NCBI RefSeq assembly: GCF_017562075.2
Contig: NC_054082.1
Coordinates: 36,759,442 to 36,823,441, forward strand
Reading direction: 5' to 3'
DNA: 64,000 bases
Source: Anopheles merus
Lineage: Eukaryota; Arthropoda; Insecta; Diptera; Culicidae
The notes under the pieces are model-generated. The model ran no database searches and had not been told where the DNA came from. It was given only the letters and a program-made list of their open reading frames with translations. This document shows, in pieces, positions 27,501 to 40,949 of the stretch (position 1 is the first letter of the stretch; each line of letters starts with the position of its first letter). A program made the position numbers and the translations under genes.

Positions 27501-28665
27501 CTCACCGTTGCTATTAAATCACCCTGCTGCAGGCGAAAACAGCAAACGGCAGCGCCAAAAAACAGACACGGCCTAGGAACAACCGAACACGGCCGCCCGA
27601 CTGGCGATCGCAACCACCGCCCGATCGACGCAATGTTTGCAAACGTGCTTCATTCTTTCACTCTGCCCCTCTCAGTGGACGTGTGCGTGTGTGTGTGTGA
27701 GTGTGCTTTCGCGTGCAAAAACTGTTCGCCAAAAATGCCCTGACCTTGGGCAAGTTTCGTTTTCTTCAGCCGTTACTGCGCATCGTCAGCGCAAAAAAAA
27801 ACACCCCAAGCGGCCGGCGAATCGCAAATTATTGCGGTCGGCGCTTTCCACACTGGCACTCTCTGCCGCGCGATCGTCTTTTCTCCTGGCCCTACTGGCG
27901 TCATTCTCCTTCTCACTCGCACGTCCGTTTCACGTCTGCGATCGCGTTCGCAAAATACAACACACCGAACGATCGTCACACACTCCCTTCTCATCAGCTG
28001 TGCAAAAGCGCTTGTAAACACAGCGCACAGAGTGGGGCGGGCAAAAATAAAGGGAAACAGATGATCGCAGTTTTCGGCAAACCAGCCGTTCGCGAACGAA
28101 TTGTGGGGGAACGGGGGGTGCGCGAACGCGACCATTGCTGTGCGTTTCTTTTCCCTTTTTAGTGAGGGTTGGTTCCCTTGCTTGCCTCCCTTTATAGTCT
28201 TTAAGTATGTGTGTGTGTGTGTTGTTTTTTCTCGTCGCTATTCAAGGGCTTGCGTTGCATTTATGTCTTCCACGTCAGATCCGAGAGTGCACGTAAACCA
28301 TGTGGGCATTGCAACTTTCGGTAGAACGTTCACCACTCACGACAATCGCCCTTTGCGGTGTGTTCGTGCTATCGCCGTACAATCACGCGGAACCAACGTC
28401 AGAAATAATACCTTCCTGCACAACTACCTGCGCAAAGAGTCGGTACGCGTTTTCCTCATTTGTCGGATCGGCTGCAAACGTCAATCGATTCGTGGCTCGA
28501 GCCCACGAACAAACAAACAAAACCCGCGGCTCCGAGCGGCTTTAAATGAGTGCGCGAGTGTGCATGTTTTATTCGCGTGCAATGAGGACATGCAACGAGC
28601 GCAAACCGGCACAAACACCACCCGGCAGCGCAGCGCAAAGAAGCGCAAAAGTGGGACATCACCCC

Positions 28666-28690
28666 GAGAGAGAGAGAGAGAGAAAAAAAA
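28666..28690. repeat. GA microsatellite followed by poly-A
   Basis: About 8-9 GA units running into a short A run. Confidence 0.9.
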
Positions 28691-29897
28691 CAGCGTGTGT
28701 TGTGAAATTGCTCAGCCCAGATCAGCTGAGGATCCGCGCCCACAGCCTACTGCACCCTGCACAGTGCGCGACGTGATCTTTCCAGCGTGCAACCGGAAGC
28801 CGCTGTGCTGCTCACGATCGAACACGAATGTCACGGTTGAACAAAGCCGGTTGCGGATGGCGCGATGGCGAGCGCAATGGCCGACGAGATGATTAAGCTG
28901 CCTGCACTTGCATTGTGCCGGCCGGTGTGCACGCAATTTCATTTGCGGCGCAGTTGCCCCCTCGCGAGCTTGGGACGGTTTTGTGGAGTGAGTCGCGTTG
29001 CTTCTCCGCTTGACAAGCAAGGCAGCACACTTCACGGTCACCCAGTAACGGGGGAGAGGCGGTTTAGGGAGAATTAAATCCATATGCCTTAGCGTTGCGT
29101 CCTTCATCGGAGTTGCTGAGTGCTGAAGAAAAAAAGAAGGAGCTGCCGCCTGCACAGTCGCATCACTAAAATATCGAAACGATGGCGCGTGTATTGGCAG
29201 CGAGCCGAGTCATAGCGCACAGCCTGTCGCGATGTACCTGAATGTCGTAAGCGGTTTGTTGGGTAATGGCACACTGGCACTCGGTCCCATTGGCTGCAGC
29301 AGCAATGCACTGTGCAATATGAGCTGCATCATATGTTACATGCAAACAGTACAAGCGGGGAACAGCAAGACAGGTACGCAATACAAACAGTGCATCAAAG
29401 AAGACGTCACACAGCTGAGCGGGGCACAGGTGAGCAGCGACTTCATCCATCCTTTCGGCCAGCGTGCGGAGTAACCTTCCCGCCAGTGCGGGCGCCGCAT
29501 TGCCAAAGAAGGTCAGCAGCTACGTGGACGTGGCCACGTTTCGATTCGCACCCATAAACGGTGCCCCTAAAATGCCAAACAAACGTCACCACATCGGAGC
29601 AGATAATTGAGATCGTGTCACGCTTGCTTCGTGCGAGCGATTGAGCTCAAGATCGCCAAAGTGTGGCGCCGGCACTGTGTCCCGTATTGCGTGAAGTAAG
29701 TCATCAGTGGTGGTTTTTTTTTGCCTGCGACATTGTATGTCCCCGCGCCAGCATGCAACTGGTCCACCTTAAACCATTGCCAGCCAGCCGTGATCTTTGA
29801 ACGATGTAGTTTGTAGCATTATGTCCTGCACCAAACCGTAGTGTGGGTCGGCGTGGTTCGAAACCGGGGATTAACACACCACTACACCTTCACTTAC

Positions 29898-30076
29898 CCG
29901 TTCTGTTGCGTCAGTGAGAATGGCACATCGATGCTGTTTGATTGTCGTCGACGATCGCCGGCCATATCCGCCAGCCGGGCAAAGTCCGTATCCTTCTCCT
30001 GCACTGCCAGCCGCTGCGAGCGGCGCGATTCCAGCAGACGAATTTCCTCCAGCCGCTTGGTTAGCTCAATCGGCGC
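29898..30076 (-). CDS. Glut4EF: Internal exon of Glut4EF (ZNF395/ZNF704/SLC2A4RG-family transcription factor)
   Basis: Internal exon of 179 nt: 59 whole codons plus two bases (GG). On the minus strand the acceptor is a long pyrimidine run ending CCTACAG, and the donor is GTAAGT at 29,897-29,892. The peptide starts APIELTKRLEEIRLLESRRS. A charged helical stretch covers about residues 4-24, and SNSIDVP lies near residues 46-52. In the family, as I recall human ZNF395, the end of the conserved amino-terminal domain (a CRVEEVWLAEL-type segment) is followed by NIDVP, which matches the order here. Family members are nuclear DNA-binding regulators; the SLC2A4RG member binds the GLUT4 promoter, and Drosophila Glut4EF has been linked to wing positioning. 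The open frame upstream of the acceptor is intronic. The preceding exon was not found. The splice sites and joining frame are seen directly; the family assignment rests on motif memory. Confidence 0.88.
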
Positions 30077-31651
30077 CTGTAGGATAAGAAAGGGAGAGAA
30101 GAAAAGAACAAGAGACATCGGTTACTGACTTGAATTGTTTGCCAGGTAAAGGCACTGATTTATTGTAAGTTGGCAAAGCAAATGTAAATATTGGTCGGCT
30201 GTCAATAAGCAGTACTCCCCCGTCTTCAACTGTTCGATAATCACCGGCTTGCATTGGACTGTAATTTAGTAGCAATTTTATTGCTGTTGTCTCTCAGGTT
30301 TACAGGCATTGCTTCCCACAGGACTAGTTCGGGCTACAGTGCCCGAGGAAATAAGCACCATTTCGGGGTGTGTGCAAAAGGTCGCCAACAGTCTGTTACC
30401 TCTGGCGGCAGCAGACGCACGCTGATGTAATTTCAGGTTGCTCGATTTTTCGGCCACCATTGCATGTCGGACCGGATCTGACCGTGTGCGTTGCTGTGTG
30501 GTCGTCGTGTGTCCGCATTTCACCAAAACTCATGGGGCCATGTCATATTTTGCTCCCAATCCCGAGGCTATGTTCGACATTCATAAAGAGAAGCCGGATT
30601 TTGACTCAACTGCATGCGCTGCTCCCGATGTCCTTCAGCCATTGGCCGCTTTGGTGAGTTTCAAAATTAATAGCTCCCTTTTTTCCTGCGGCTCGACATG
30701 TTGACCGACACGCGACGAACAAGACGGACACGAAAACGCATGCGCGGCACAGTGAATGTTAGCGCAAATCGTGGCCCAATCTTATTGCGGAAGTGAGAAG
30801 TTTCGGCTACTATAGTGTTTCAATTTTGGATGCCACATTATGGAGATAGGTAAAACATGTACATGAAGGAATGCAACACATGTCGTGATTGTTGGCCGCT
30901 TTAGTTTTTAAGTGCACCAGTTTTCAAGATTTTACGAAAGAAACTGCATGGTTTAAGCCACGATCGGCCATGTCATCGGTGGAAAGTGAAATCGAGCACA
31001 TAAACCAGGCTGTGTGGCATGGGGTTGAAAAATTACGCAAAATCTCCTGCACGAGTCGCCCCTGTGTACGTAGCAGTGTCTCTCTTTACGCGTACCCACC
31101 CCACACACTGGCCAAGAGGCACTGAGCGCAGGAGCATCTTAATTCCGTTCGGCAAATTGTCGGTGCGGTGTAAGAGACTTTCATTTCTTGCTGCTGTGAG
31201 CAGCCACGGGCAGCCGGTTTCGGCAGAGTTTTCATTTTCGATACACCGGAGCAGCGGGGTGATCATTTTCCCTTTGTTTCACAGGTGCATTCTTCTCCCT
31301 CCCTCCCCCCGTCCACTGCTTCGGTGGTGCTTTCCGCCGTCATTCATCATCGTCTTTATCTTGCCTCTCGTGTGTATGCTGTCAGCAAAATGCCACCTCA
31401 CTATCCCATCACTGCGTGCGTGCGATCATCTTCAACCGTGCCCGTGCGGTTCGTACAGTACGGTGCACTTCACCAACCCTCCTCTATTTCCCCCCTGTGA
31501 CGTGCGTGTGTCCCGATTTCTATTGCCACGATTTGCCACGACACCTGCCATGAGGCTGAGATCTTCAACAGCTGATTGACGGCTTAAGGTGGTTGAGGAG
31601 GGTCTACGCAGCTCCAGCACGATTGCATGGCACGAGGTGCCACACAGCTGA

Positions 31652-31677
31652 GGGGGGGGGGGGTGTGTGTGTGTGTT
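31652..31677. repeat. Poly-G followed by GT repeat
   Basis: 12 Gs run directly into about 7 TG units. Confidence 0.93.
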
Positions 31678-33407
31678 CGTTAATGTCAAAAATTGTATGC
31701 TGGTGCGCATCAGGGGGGTGAGCAAGACTGCTTTATGCATCGCTGATCGCTGGCCGAAAACGTTTCGTAAGACAAACAGCGAAGAGAAAGGCATCGCCGT
31801 ACAGTGTCGTGATGATGATCCTCCTCCGGAAGGGTGAGCCACGGAACAGGTCCTAAATAGACAAGTCAGTGTGGCTTTTTACCTCGCCTCCTACGCTTGT
31901 TTCCATCGGTGTACGAGAATCAGTCAACACTGCAACACCACCGGTGACGGAAGTGGCGGCCAACCCGGTCCACCTTGATCCGCATGCCGAACGAATCGCA
32001 GCGCTATCGGCTTCACTTTCACTACGAATCGGGGTGTTCCACAAAACAAAACAGAAGGTGGTGGTGGAGCTGCTGCTGCTGCTGGGGTCGCAATGGAAAG
32101 TGGCCTCCAGTTGGGCGGAGCAGCGGTGGCCAGGAAATGGAAAGTAAACTCGTTAAAACGGTGCATGACACAATCTGCTGCCAAAATGCTGCCGCCGCGC
32201 GGTGCGTTTCGAAAGCACTTGGAGCGGAGTTTGGGGTGCCAGCGGGAGGGGTGTTGCCACTATTTTCCGGATATCTGGAGAAACCACCCCTCTTTGCTGT
32301 AGCTTTAAAAAGTGTCATTAAGATTTCTATGAGACTGCATATGCCGTAATATCCCGGCTGTACTGCATGAAGCAGCGATCAAACCACAATGCTCCCGGGA
32401 TTGGTAAAAATTGAGCTCCTCGAGCTGCTCGCTCATATGGCGTTGCAGCGTTGTTGTCCTTGCTGACCTTCACCTCGGCTCAGGGAACGGATCCAAAATC
32501 AGCATTCCTCTTGGCAAGCGGTTGTACATGAGTTGCGATGGTTGGCTAGCTCTTTTGGCTGTTACCTCTTGGGGTGTATCACACAAGCGACACAGCTTCC
32601 GTTGTGAGTGTTTCATAATCGCGAGCTTCAAACTCAGCGAACGGTTTGACGGTGCCACGATGTACAGAGTGGCTGAGGAATTACTGGCACATGTCTATCG
32701 TTTATTTTATCTGCTCATGCGAAGTAGTGACGCTTCGCGAACAACATCAAACAGGTTTCGAACGGAATGATAGAGAAAGGTTCGTGTTCTGGCTGAAAGC
32801 AGTCGTATCCTTGAAATAAAAATATTTTATGAAGAATTTAAAATACACTACAGCAGCACAGCTTTTAAGCCCCTCGTTTTAGTAGATTGAAAAAAAATCT
32901 TAACACTTAAAGGTGCGCATATTAAAAACCACTCAAAAGCGAGGGGTGAGAAACAGCCGATCCATCAATGGTGATGTTAAAAAACAAAAAAGGCTGAATC
33001 CGAACCGAAATGAATGCCGGCTATAAATTGAGCAGATGTCACTGGTTACAGCAAAATCACGTTGCTTTTTTTTTAATGTTGCGGTTTTATACGCGCCTGT
33101 GCGATCGCGCACTCAGCGGTCCGATCAATTAAGGGACGGGGACGAGCCTTTTGTTTCCTTTGCGATTTCGACCATATTAACGCGACGTTGGTCCGGTCAG
33201 CTGATGGAAATGGGACCGGTTCCGCGGCAGAAGTGTGATCGGTCAGGCGATTGATGAGCTGAGTGCTGGGTACGGCCGGTGAAGGGATTTAATTGTCCAC
33301 CCCCGGCAGTCCATCAACGACACTGCACTGTCGATCTTTCTTCCTTCCTTCGATGAGACTTTGCTTTTTCGAGGGCACGATCGTTGCGGCTGAGGAACGA
33401 TCGTTGA

Positions 33408-33427
33408 ATCATCATCATCATCATCAT
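33408..33427. repeat. ATC trinucleotide repeat
   Basis: About six ATC/TCA units. Confidence 0.88.
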
Positions 33428-36400
33428 TACAATCATTTTTGGGATGGTAAATGGTTGTATAATTTTTTTTATTTTGAGGAATTAGTATCATTTCGCCGCT
33501 TTACGACGGCCCCCAGGCAACAAACCCATTTTGGCAACGGTATCAGTTACCCCGCGGGGTGTAATATAACCTGAAGGGAAATAAATTTAAACCCGACAAC
33601 CGCAACCGAGCGAAGAAGATGCTGCAAGTAAGCGGTGCTGCATGATGTTTCTTTTTTTTTTAGCAAACTGTACATGCATTGAGGCATTTACTTGCAACTT
33701 CAGGCAGCGGTGCCATGTTGATGCCGGCATGTTGATCATGCTTTTGCACCGTTGAAAAGGCTCAATAATGGATTGCTTGAACCTTAGCACGGCGGAAAAA
33801 TGGTAAATCGCTTACATGGCTGACATTTCACGTAACACGTATACTTTACTTGATCGCTCAACGCTTGCAATAAACACTGACAATGACAAAGACCGAAGGG
33901 AAAAGCCGGCCGGCCGGCAGGTCGCACTGGCTGTGGTCAACGGGTGTGTTTTGGTAGAAACTATTTTTAATTCGTTGCAGCTGGCACATGCCGCATATTA
34001 CGGCGAGAGCGCTAGTTTCGGTGGGTGGGTGACGATGGTAAAAGCGATCGGGCCGGCCAACCAACAAACACCGGGGCACGGCACGGAAAATTGAGCGCAT
34101 TTGCATCGACGAATGCAACACACCCGTCGGTTGGTGTTGCTGCGCTTGCACGAATGAATTTGGCTCAAGGTACGGCTGCAGGAGTTGTGCGGGTGTGCAT
34201 TAATTTCTCTTACCGCGGGGGCGAGAGTGAAGATCGGTAGCGGAAGGTTGTTTTTAATTCTTGCCACCGATCGGGCCGGTGGCCTGTTTCAAGCTTCCCA
34301 TCACCCCAAACACCTCCTTCCCTCCCAAGACGAGTGAGGAGGTATTATTTTAAAAATAGTTCAAATCCGGGCCCCCGATTCCGTGTGCAGTGTACGCCAA
34401 ACGTACAGTTGGTGCAGTTTGCATAAATGCGCGTTGAGTGGGGTTCGCTGAAATGTTCGCCACGTTTGTCCGACGTTGCTGCACGAAACTGGCCTGGCAT
34501 GCAGTTTGGCAGCAACGGAAGTTAGTGCAGGCTGAGAAGCTGGAAGAGAGTCCAATAGCACTGGAGAGTCCCGGCAGCAGTCGGATATAGAAGCATCGCC
34601 TTGCTGTCTAGGGAAATAGTCGTTGGCTAAGTTTGTTGAAGAAATCCATTTGCTCCCCGTTTTTTTCCTGTGCTGTGTGCCGATTCGGGTTTAGTAGATC
34701 ACCTTCTAGTGCGGCGAAAGTGCACCGGCAGACCGCTCGGGCTCGGAATATTTTTATATAAATAAAAGTAAACAGTTGCATCTTGGCTTGGTTGGTAGCG
34801 CCCCCTCTCATCTTATTGCAACTGCAGTGACTCACACAGCTATAGACTGAGCCGCTAAATGAGGGCAACAGGGGCTAGTAAGATGATTGAAAGCAAGCCG
34901 AACATTTAAATACCGATTGGACGGTTGATACGCGCAAGCGTTAAGTAAAGAGCGAAAACGCTCCATAACGAGCACTTGAAAAAGTTTAATGTGAAATAAA
35001 TGCTCACTGCTCGCCAGTAGTTTGCGCAACGGAGCACCTTCGCAACAGTGCACCAGAGTCAGGAACTCGCTCAGTGTCTCCGCACACCCGTCCGCACAGC
35101 ACACAAAAGCCTCTGACCGCTAGAGGTCAACGCGTTACCACTTTACCCCACGGGAAGCGGACAGATTAGATGATTATGATTTATGACCGTGACAGGGCGC
35201 TGCTGCTGCACCACCACACCGGGACCCCGGTGGTCGATGGCAGGCGGTGCAAGGCTTATTTCCTTTCTAAATTACGGCCAGTTTGAGGGGTAGGAAAAAC
35301 AAAAAGCAACCCAGCGGACCCGGGAACAAACAAAACCAGCCAGATTTATATCCAACGGCTCCGGGACCGGACGGTCGATGTTTGGCTTTGTTTGCCAAGC
35401 CAAACTGCTCGCGACACTTTGTACCACCCCCTGCCGGCAAACTGCCGGCCGAAGTGCAGTTGGCGGTGGCTCAGCTGTGTGCGGCCTGGCAACACCGGAC
35501 CCGGTACCGAGGAAAGGTAAGAATATATTTCAATCGAACTGACGGCCACCACCGTGGCCCGTACCGTGGTAGGGGTGTCGTCAAGCGAGACTGGAGCGCT
35601 ACACTTTGAAGGGCCAAGCGAATGAAACTGTTGGCGAGGACGAGAGGACGGAGCGGGGAAGGCGGGACGAGTAATGGGGCCTGCAAAAGTAAAAGTTGTC
35701 CATTTTGAACTGGCTTCGTGGCTTTTGGGTGGGTCTCGGATTTTGATTGGCTTAAAAAACCGGAAAGTAGAAATAGCTAGGTCAGTACAGTGTGCGTACA
35801 GGGTGTGTGTGTGTGCGCGCTCGCTGCTAGATCGCTTTCCGGGAATCAGTTTAACCTTCGATCACATGCCACAGACAGTGCGAGATACAAAATCACGCAC
35901 CACGATATGCACCAATCAGAAGAATGTAAGTTCGGCACTTGCATAAGAGGTGAAGCAGCCATGTTCCATTTCGGCGTCCTCCTGGCAGCTAGTCATTTTA
36001 CAATTTTCTATCCTCTTTTATTCATTTTACGCCATTTTAGCTGCCCCATCCCATCGGCTGTAGCGCTGAACATTGTCAAGGTGTTGTATAAACTCACCAA
36101 AGCAAGAATCATGAGACAAACAGGAATCCCCACGGAGACGGGGCACTTTTTGTTTGTTCTGTTCGGTCTACACGCGTCGCAACAGGAACTTGAGCATTAA
36201 TCATATGTTTCCAAAGTGCATAATAAACAATGAGTAGCATCCATTCATATCAAGAGCTCGCGCTGGCCTGGACGGGCGTTGCTGTGAATATGCAGTGAGA
36301 CGTCTCGTCGTAGCTGTAGCTCACACTCCGTCCTTTCGCCTATCCGCACTGGCCAGCCGTTGCATAGACCTTCGCCCCGTTGATGTCGTTTACAGGACGC

Positions 36401-39010
36401 GCTTTGAATTTGCGCTCGGACCAGTTGACAAACCCGAGCCACCCGAGGCATGAAGTTCCCATCCTGACGGCAAAAGACACACTCCATTGAAATCTGTATC
36501 TTATGCTCGGCTAACCGCCCGAACTGGCGATAGGAGTGAGTCAGCCAGGGCAACACCATAGCCTTTCTGGCTGCTCCCACAGTCACGGAAGGAACGGAAG
36601 TATGGGCAGTGGTGAATCGCGTGCAATTACATCTGCCTGCATTTGAATCAAAGCCATCGTCTGCCGCACTCGAGCTCTCATCAACTCGGGGACTAATGAG
36701 CGGACAGAGGACAGAAGAAAATTTCGTGCAAGGTTTAAACTTTTCTGCCAATGCCGGTGTGTTTTGAAAGTGGTGTAGTAAAGTTTTGTTGCAGTACTGT
36801 GCGGATAGATATGTTGCAAATCAGAGACGCAGAAACCGAACGAAAAGGGCAGAGTGGACTCTTCTCACTTCTTGAACCCTGTAAGGGCACTGTAAGGCAG
36901 CAAGGGCGAGCGAATCAAGCACTGTGTGCACGAGAGTGAGATATGGGATTTGAGGCCGATAAAAGAAGCACCCTCCCCATACGATGCCGGAAGTGTGAGC
37001 ATCCGCAGAAGCAACAGCAACACCGCCGCCTAATGCTCCGAGAGACCGTGGGGGATGCGGCGGTCGATGGGAAAGCGAAAGCGTTTCCGTATGTTTGCGC
37101 ACGAATAGTTTTGTTGCCGTTTCCGCCCCCGTTTAGCGCACTCGGTCGAACGGTCGGAAATTGGACCGGATGTAAAGTGGGCATCCGTGTCTGTACCGGA
37201 GCCCTTGTTCTGGAGCACGGTATCTCGATTCGGTTCGGGATGGAATTATTGTAAGGATGGTTGATTTGTTGTGACACACAGTGGCAATGTATGGTTCGTT
37301 TGGCGAGAGCGGAGGTAGCGCATATCTCTGCTGTCAGCAGTTAGTTTGGGTCTGGAATGTGGCTTATGCAACTTCGAGGCTTCAGAAGACGCAAGTGCAA
37401 AGGTTCCTTCTTGAAATGGTTATCTATTTGAGTTGCTTTGGTACGCATTCCAGTCGAATGAATCACCGACGCTGCATAAAAGAGGATATTGCCTTCGAAT
37501 TTCCGGTGTTTGATGGGAGTTCTTTTCATTTACCTATCGCCGTTGGTTATAATTATGAACAACTGATAATTGCAAGAATTTTGGGCTAACGAAAACTAAT
37601 GATAAACATGTAGAATTTAGCTAAACGGACTCTTACGAAGTTTACATCTAGGATTTTACCGGTCCCAAATATTGAGATTTAGCTGACGCTATAGCAGCAC
37701 AGACTACCGGCAGAAGCGTAATGAAAAGCCAACCCCCACTTAAAGTATTGATTAACGCTTGCCAAAAATTGTTCACACAAAAGCGAAGCTCTAAATTGGC
37801 AGCCGAAATTGAGCGTACCATGCACACGTTGTTCCACTTGAGTGGAAAAAACTGCAACGCAGGCAAGATTTGGACTGTAAGCACACCCCGTTGGCGGAGG
37901 CACGTTTTGGGGGGAAATATGAACTTCCACACCTTGGGCTGTCTCGCTAAAGTGGGTGCTAAAAGGGCCGCCACTTATCGCACACACAACGAAGCGAAGG
38001 ATGGGCACGGCATATCCGAGAGACCTGGAGACTTTGGCCACTTGAGCAGCGTCGTGCATATCGCAGTGTGCTTGGGGGAGAATCGGTTGCTGAAGAGTGG
38101 CGGTTTCGGGTCATCGGAAAAACGGGTTGGAGAACACACCATTTATTGAGTTGTGCGTTAATTGGACCTATGTGAGGGCGATTTTAATTAAATTAGTATG
38201 CACTGAACTTGTTTTTTTATCAAACGAATGGTTTTAGGTTGCCAATTTTGGGTAGCAATTGAGCAGAGGAGGGAATTGGGCGAGATCCTATCAAAATTGA
38301 CCGAAAATGTAAAAAAAAACTTATCGGTCAGTACTTGAAATTTTGAAGTTGCGCCATAGCGCTGCACAGGCACTGCAGCACACACCCACACTCTCGCTAT
38401 TGTATGCGTCAATTGGACCTTTGTTGTTTGGAGGTAAGATTTCGTCGAGTCCTTTTTCGGGGAATGCTTCGCTTAATCTTACCGGCCGGCCAACCCTTGA
38501 GCCGCCAGCCAGCGGGGTTATTTTCACCCATAGCCGAATAATGGCCGACGAGAGCAGTGCTCCATAGCTTTAGTCCTAGTCGGGGGTTCTTTCTCTTTTT
38601 ATTTCGGGCGTAGCGTTACAGCACTAATCACCCGGTGCCCGGCCGTCTCCCGGCTGTGACTTCGTTTCGTGTCGCCTGGGATGCGTTTTTACTTCTTTCC
38701 TTTCTTTTGTTTGGCAACATTTTTCAATCCCCTCGAGGGAGTGATGCTCGAGCCCTCCGCCGGAACGGGGGCGAAATTGGTCGAAAAGTAAAATAATAAA
38801 ACACTAGCGGGGAAGCGGCAGGGCAAAGGTTGGACCCGCCGACATCGTCTGGTGTAGCACACTTCCGCGCGGACTTGAAAGCCGGCTTACGCTGGAACAA
38901 TGGAAGAAGAGACAAACTTCACGCAGACGGCAAAGGACGGCATGTGTACGCACCGGGTGCTGGCAAAACAGGATGTAAAGTCCTGCCACCCGCACGATGC
39001 TGCAGGACCG

Positions 39011-39038
39011 CCACCTCTCTCTCTCTCCCTCTCTCTCT
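39011..39038. repeat. CT-rich tract
   Basis: CT units interrupted by CC. Confidence 0.88.
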
Positions 39039-40931
39039 AACCGGTCATCCGTCGCCATCGTCTGGGTTGCGTCTTCTTGAGGCGCAATCGAGACCCGGGC
39101 GAACCAAAGAGGACCAAAAGAGGCCTAAAGAGGCCTAGCGAAAGCAGAGGCGCTAAGCAAATTGCTGTGCCCGCGGCGGAGATACGGTTGGAATGCAGTA
39201 TAAGAGGGGAAGGGAGAGGGGAGGGACGAGCCCTGAACCTCTCCGCCGCATCCCTCACAAATCCACATGCGACGCTTAACAATGTGCACCGGCAAGTGAA
39301 GTGAGCAAAGACGGATAAGACTAGCTCATCATTAGAATGGAACGGAGTGGAACCACACCGAACGCCGTCAGCGAAAGCTAATGGGTCTGTGTCTGTGTGT
39401 GTAAGGAAGTCTAGGAGCAACATTTTTTCTGTTACAATTTTGGATCCAATCTTTCCGCCGGCACACACTTCGGGGCCAGCGTGATAAGAGACCGTTGCCG
39501 AAAAGATGCGTTAATGTATGAGCGGAAGGTATGGAATGGGGGAAGTGTAGCAAATACAGACACGTCCGGCCGGCTGGAAGCTCGCGCCGGTTGCCCAGTG
39601 TTGGCAGCCGGAAAAGATGACACATTTGTCTGGTGGAGGTCGCCCGCAGTAGGCAAGAAGGCAGACGGTGCAGCTCGAGGTGGCGCACGGGTGTCGACGT
39701 CGACAAATTAGAAACTCGGGCCACCATCGAACCCACTCGCTTCCCGCGTGAAGGGTACTCTCGGCGAGCATGATGATGATGATGCCGGTTGTTTACGATC
39801 ATTAGCGTGCATTTAAGAAATGAGACTGCAGCATGTTGCCTGACTGGCATTCGAGGAGGGGGCGATGGGACAATGCACAGGGAAGGTTCATTAGAAAATT
39901 TACACGAATCTCACACACACACACGCACGAGAGTGCAGGGTCTACTTGCTGCTGGATTTGTAACGAACGGCCCATGCCCAATCCTGTCCCGCTGCCTGTG
40001 GGGCGAAATGGGTTTGTTTTTTGGAACGGGGAAATATCAAAAGGTTACCCCCTCCTCCCGGTGGTGGAAATAATGAGCAGAGGCTGCACGGATGAAGTGG
40101 TTCGGAAGTTGCCAAAAATGTTCTTGGACATGTGGGGAGTTTTTTATGGACTTGTTTTTTTCTGTAACTTGCAGCTTTCCAACAGCAGTCATCATGTACG
40201 TGCTCTGATGGGTTTGTTTGCCAAAGGAGCGGAATAAAAAAACGGTATTCACAACAAAAGATGTATGTTCTTTATGTTCTTCCCAACCTCCATGCACCAA
40301 TTCAAACAATGCAGCAACTGCCCCTTTTTTCATCCCTTCCAATCACTCTTGCCTCAAAGCACCGGGCAGGTGGAATGGTTTTGATTGAATCCACTTGTCA
40401 GCGATACGCACAATGACATTTTCACTTCATAAGCGTTCATTAGAGGTCTCTTTATCTCTAAAGCGGCTAGCCTTGGGAAACTAGTCAATGTATTATTTTT
40501 TAATTGCTGCTTTATCGCGTTTTCCTAACCACAAAATAACCCACCGCTTGTTTTGGATAATTCGCATGTAATTTCCACCACACACCAACCTGTTGTGATA
40601 ACGTCCGGATGGGCGGGGGACGAAAAGTTTAATTTAGTCCGTTTAATTCCACCATATTACTGTGCAAGGTGCTGCCATAGTGCCTCACACATCGGGGAGG
40701 CTCTGTGTTTGGGCTGTACCATGGCAGCACCACCAACCCATGCCAGCAACAGGTCGACCAGCGCCTGTCTATTGGCTGTTTTGTCCGCTCGATCCGCGGG
40801 GCATTACGTCGCAATATGCACGTCCTCCGCGCTCGGGCAGCTAGAGAGGAGAAGGTTATTTCTATCCCCGCCTCACCATCTCCGTCTCGCATTCCCCCTC
40901 GCTCCCTCTACAATGCACCAAAAGTGCAGTA

Positions 40932-40949
40932 TGTGTGTGTGTGTGTGTG
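40932..40949. repeat. GT microsatellite
   Basis: Nine GT units. Confidence 0.92.

Larger units (their letters stand above)
18275..29897 (-). other. Glut4EF: Glut4EF intron of 11.6 kb
   Basis: This sequence separates two in-phase exons (GG before, A after). No coding exon was recognised within it. It contains a GT microsatellite at 18,389, a CAA/ACG-rich run near 18,990-19,030, three inverted repeats at 20,571-20,806, a CT tract at 24,522, and a purine-rich plus-strand stretch at about 27,160-27,480 followed by mixed G+C-rich sequence to about 28,900. A long plus-strand open frame at 28,101-28,892 includes GA-repeat codons and has no recognisable domain. Confidence 0.75.

Noticed and set aside
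28101..28892. 263-codon plus-strand open frame
   Set aside because: Contains Arg-Glu runs from a GA microsatellite and Val-Cys runs from a GT repeat; lies inside the Glut4EF intron; no domain recognised.
31886..32040. Minus-strand frame ending in phase 0 at a GTAAAA donor, tested as the exon before 29,898-30,076
   Set aside because: The phase fits, but the peptide does not resemble the family's amino-terminal domain, the acceptor side is poor and the donor is weak.
35283..35516. Plus-strand open frame ending at a good GTAAGA donor
   Set aside because: Two different frames through the same DNA look equally protein-like, no acceptor or start context is convincing, and no family is recognised.
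36245..36751. Minus-strand frame with ECVFCRQDGN, recalling the start of a Nanos zinc finger
   Set aside because: Only the first CxxC resembles Nanos. The remaining Cys/His residues of the two CCHC knuckles are absent at the right spacing, and the surroundings do not match.
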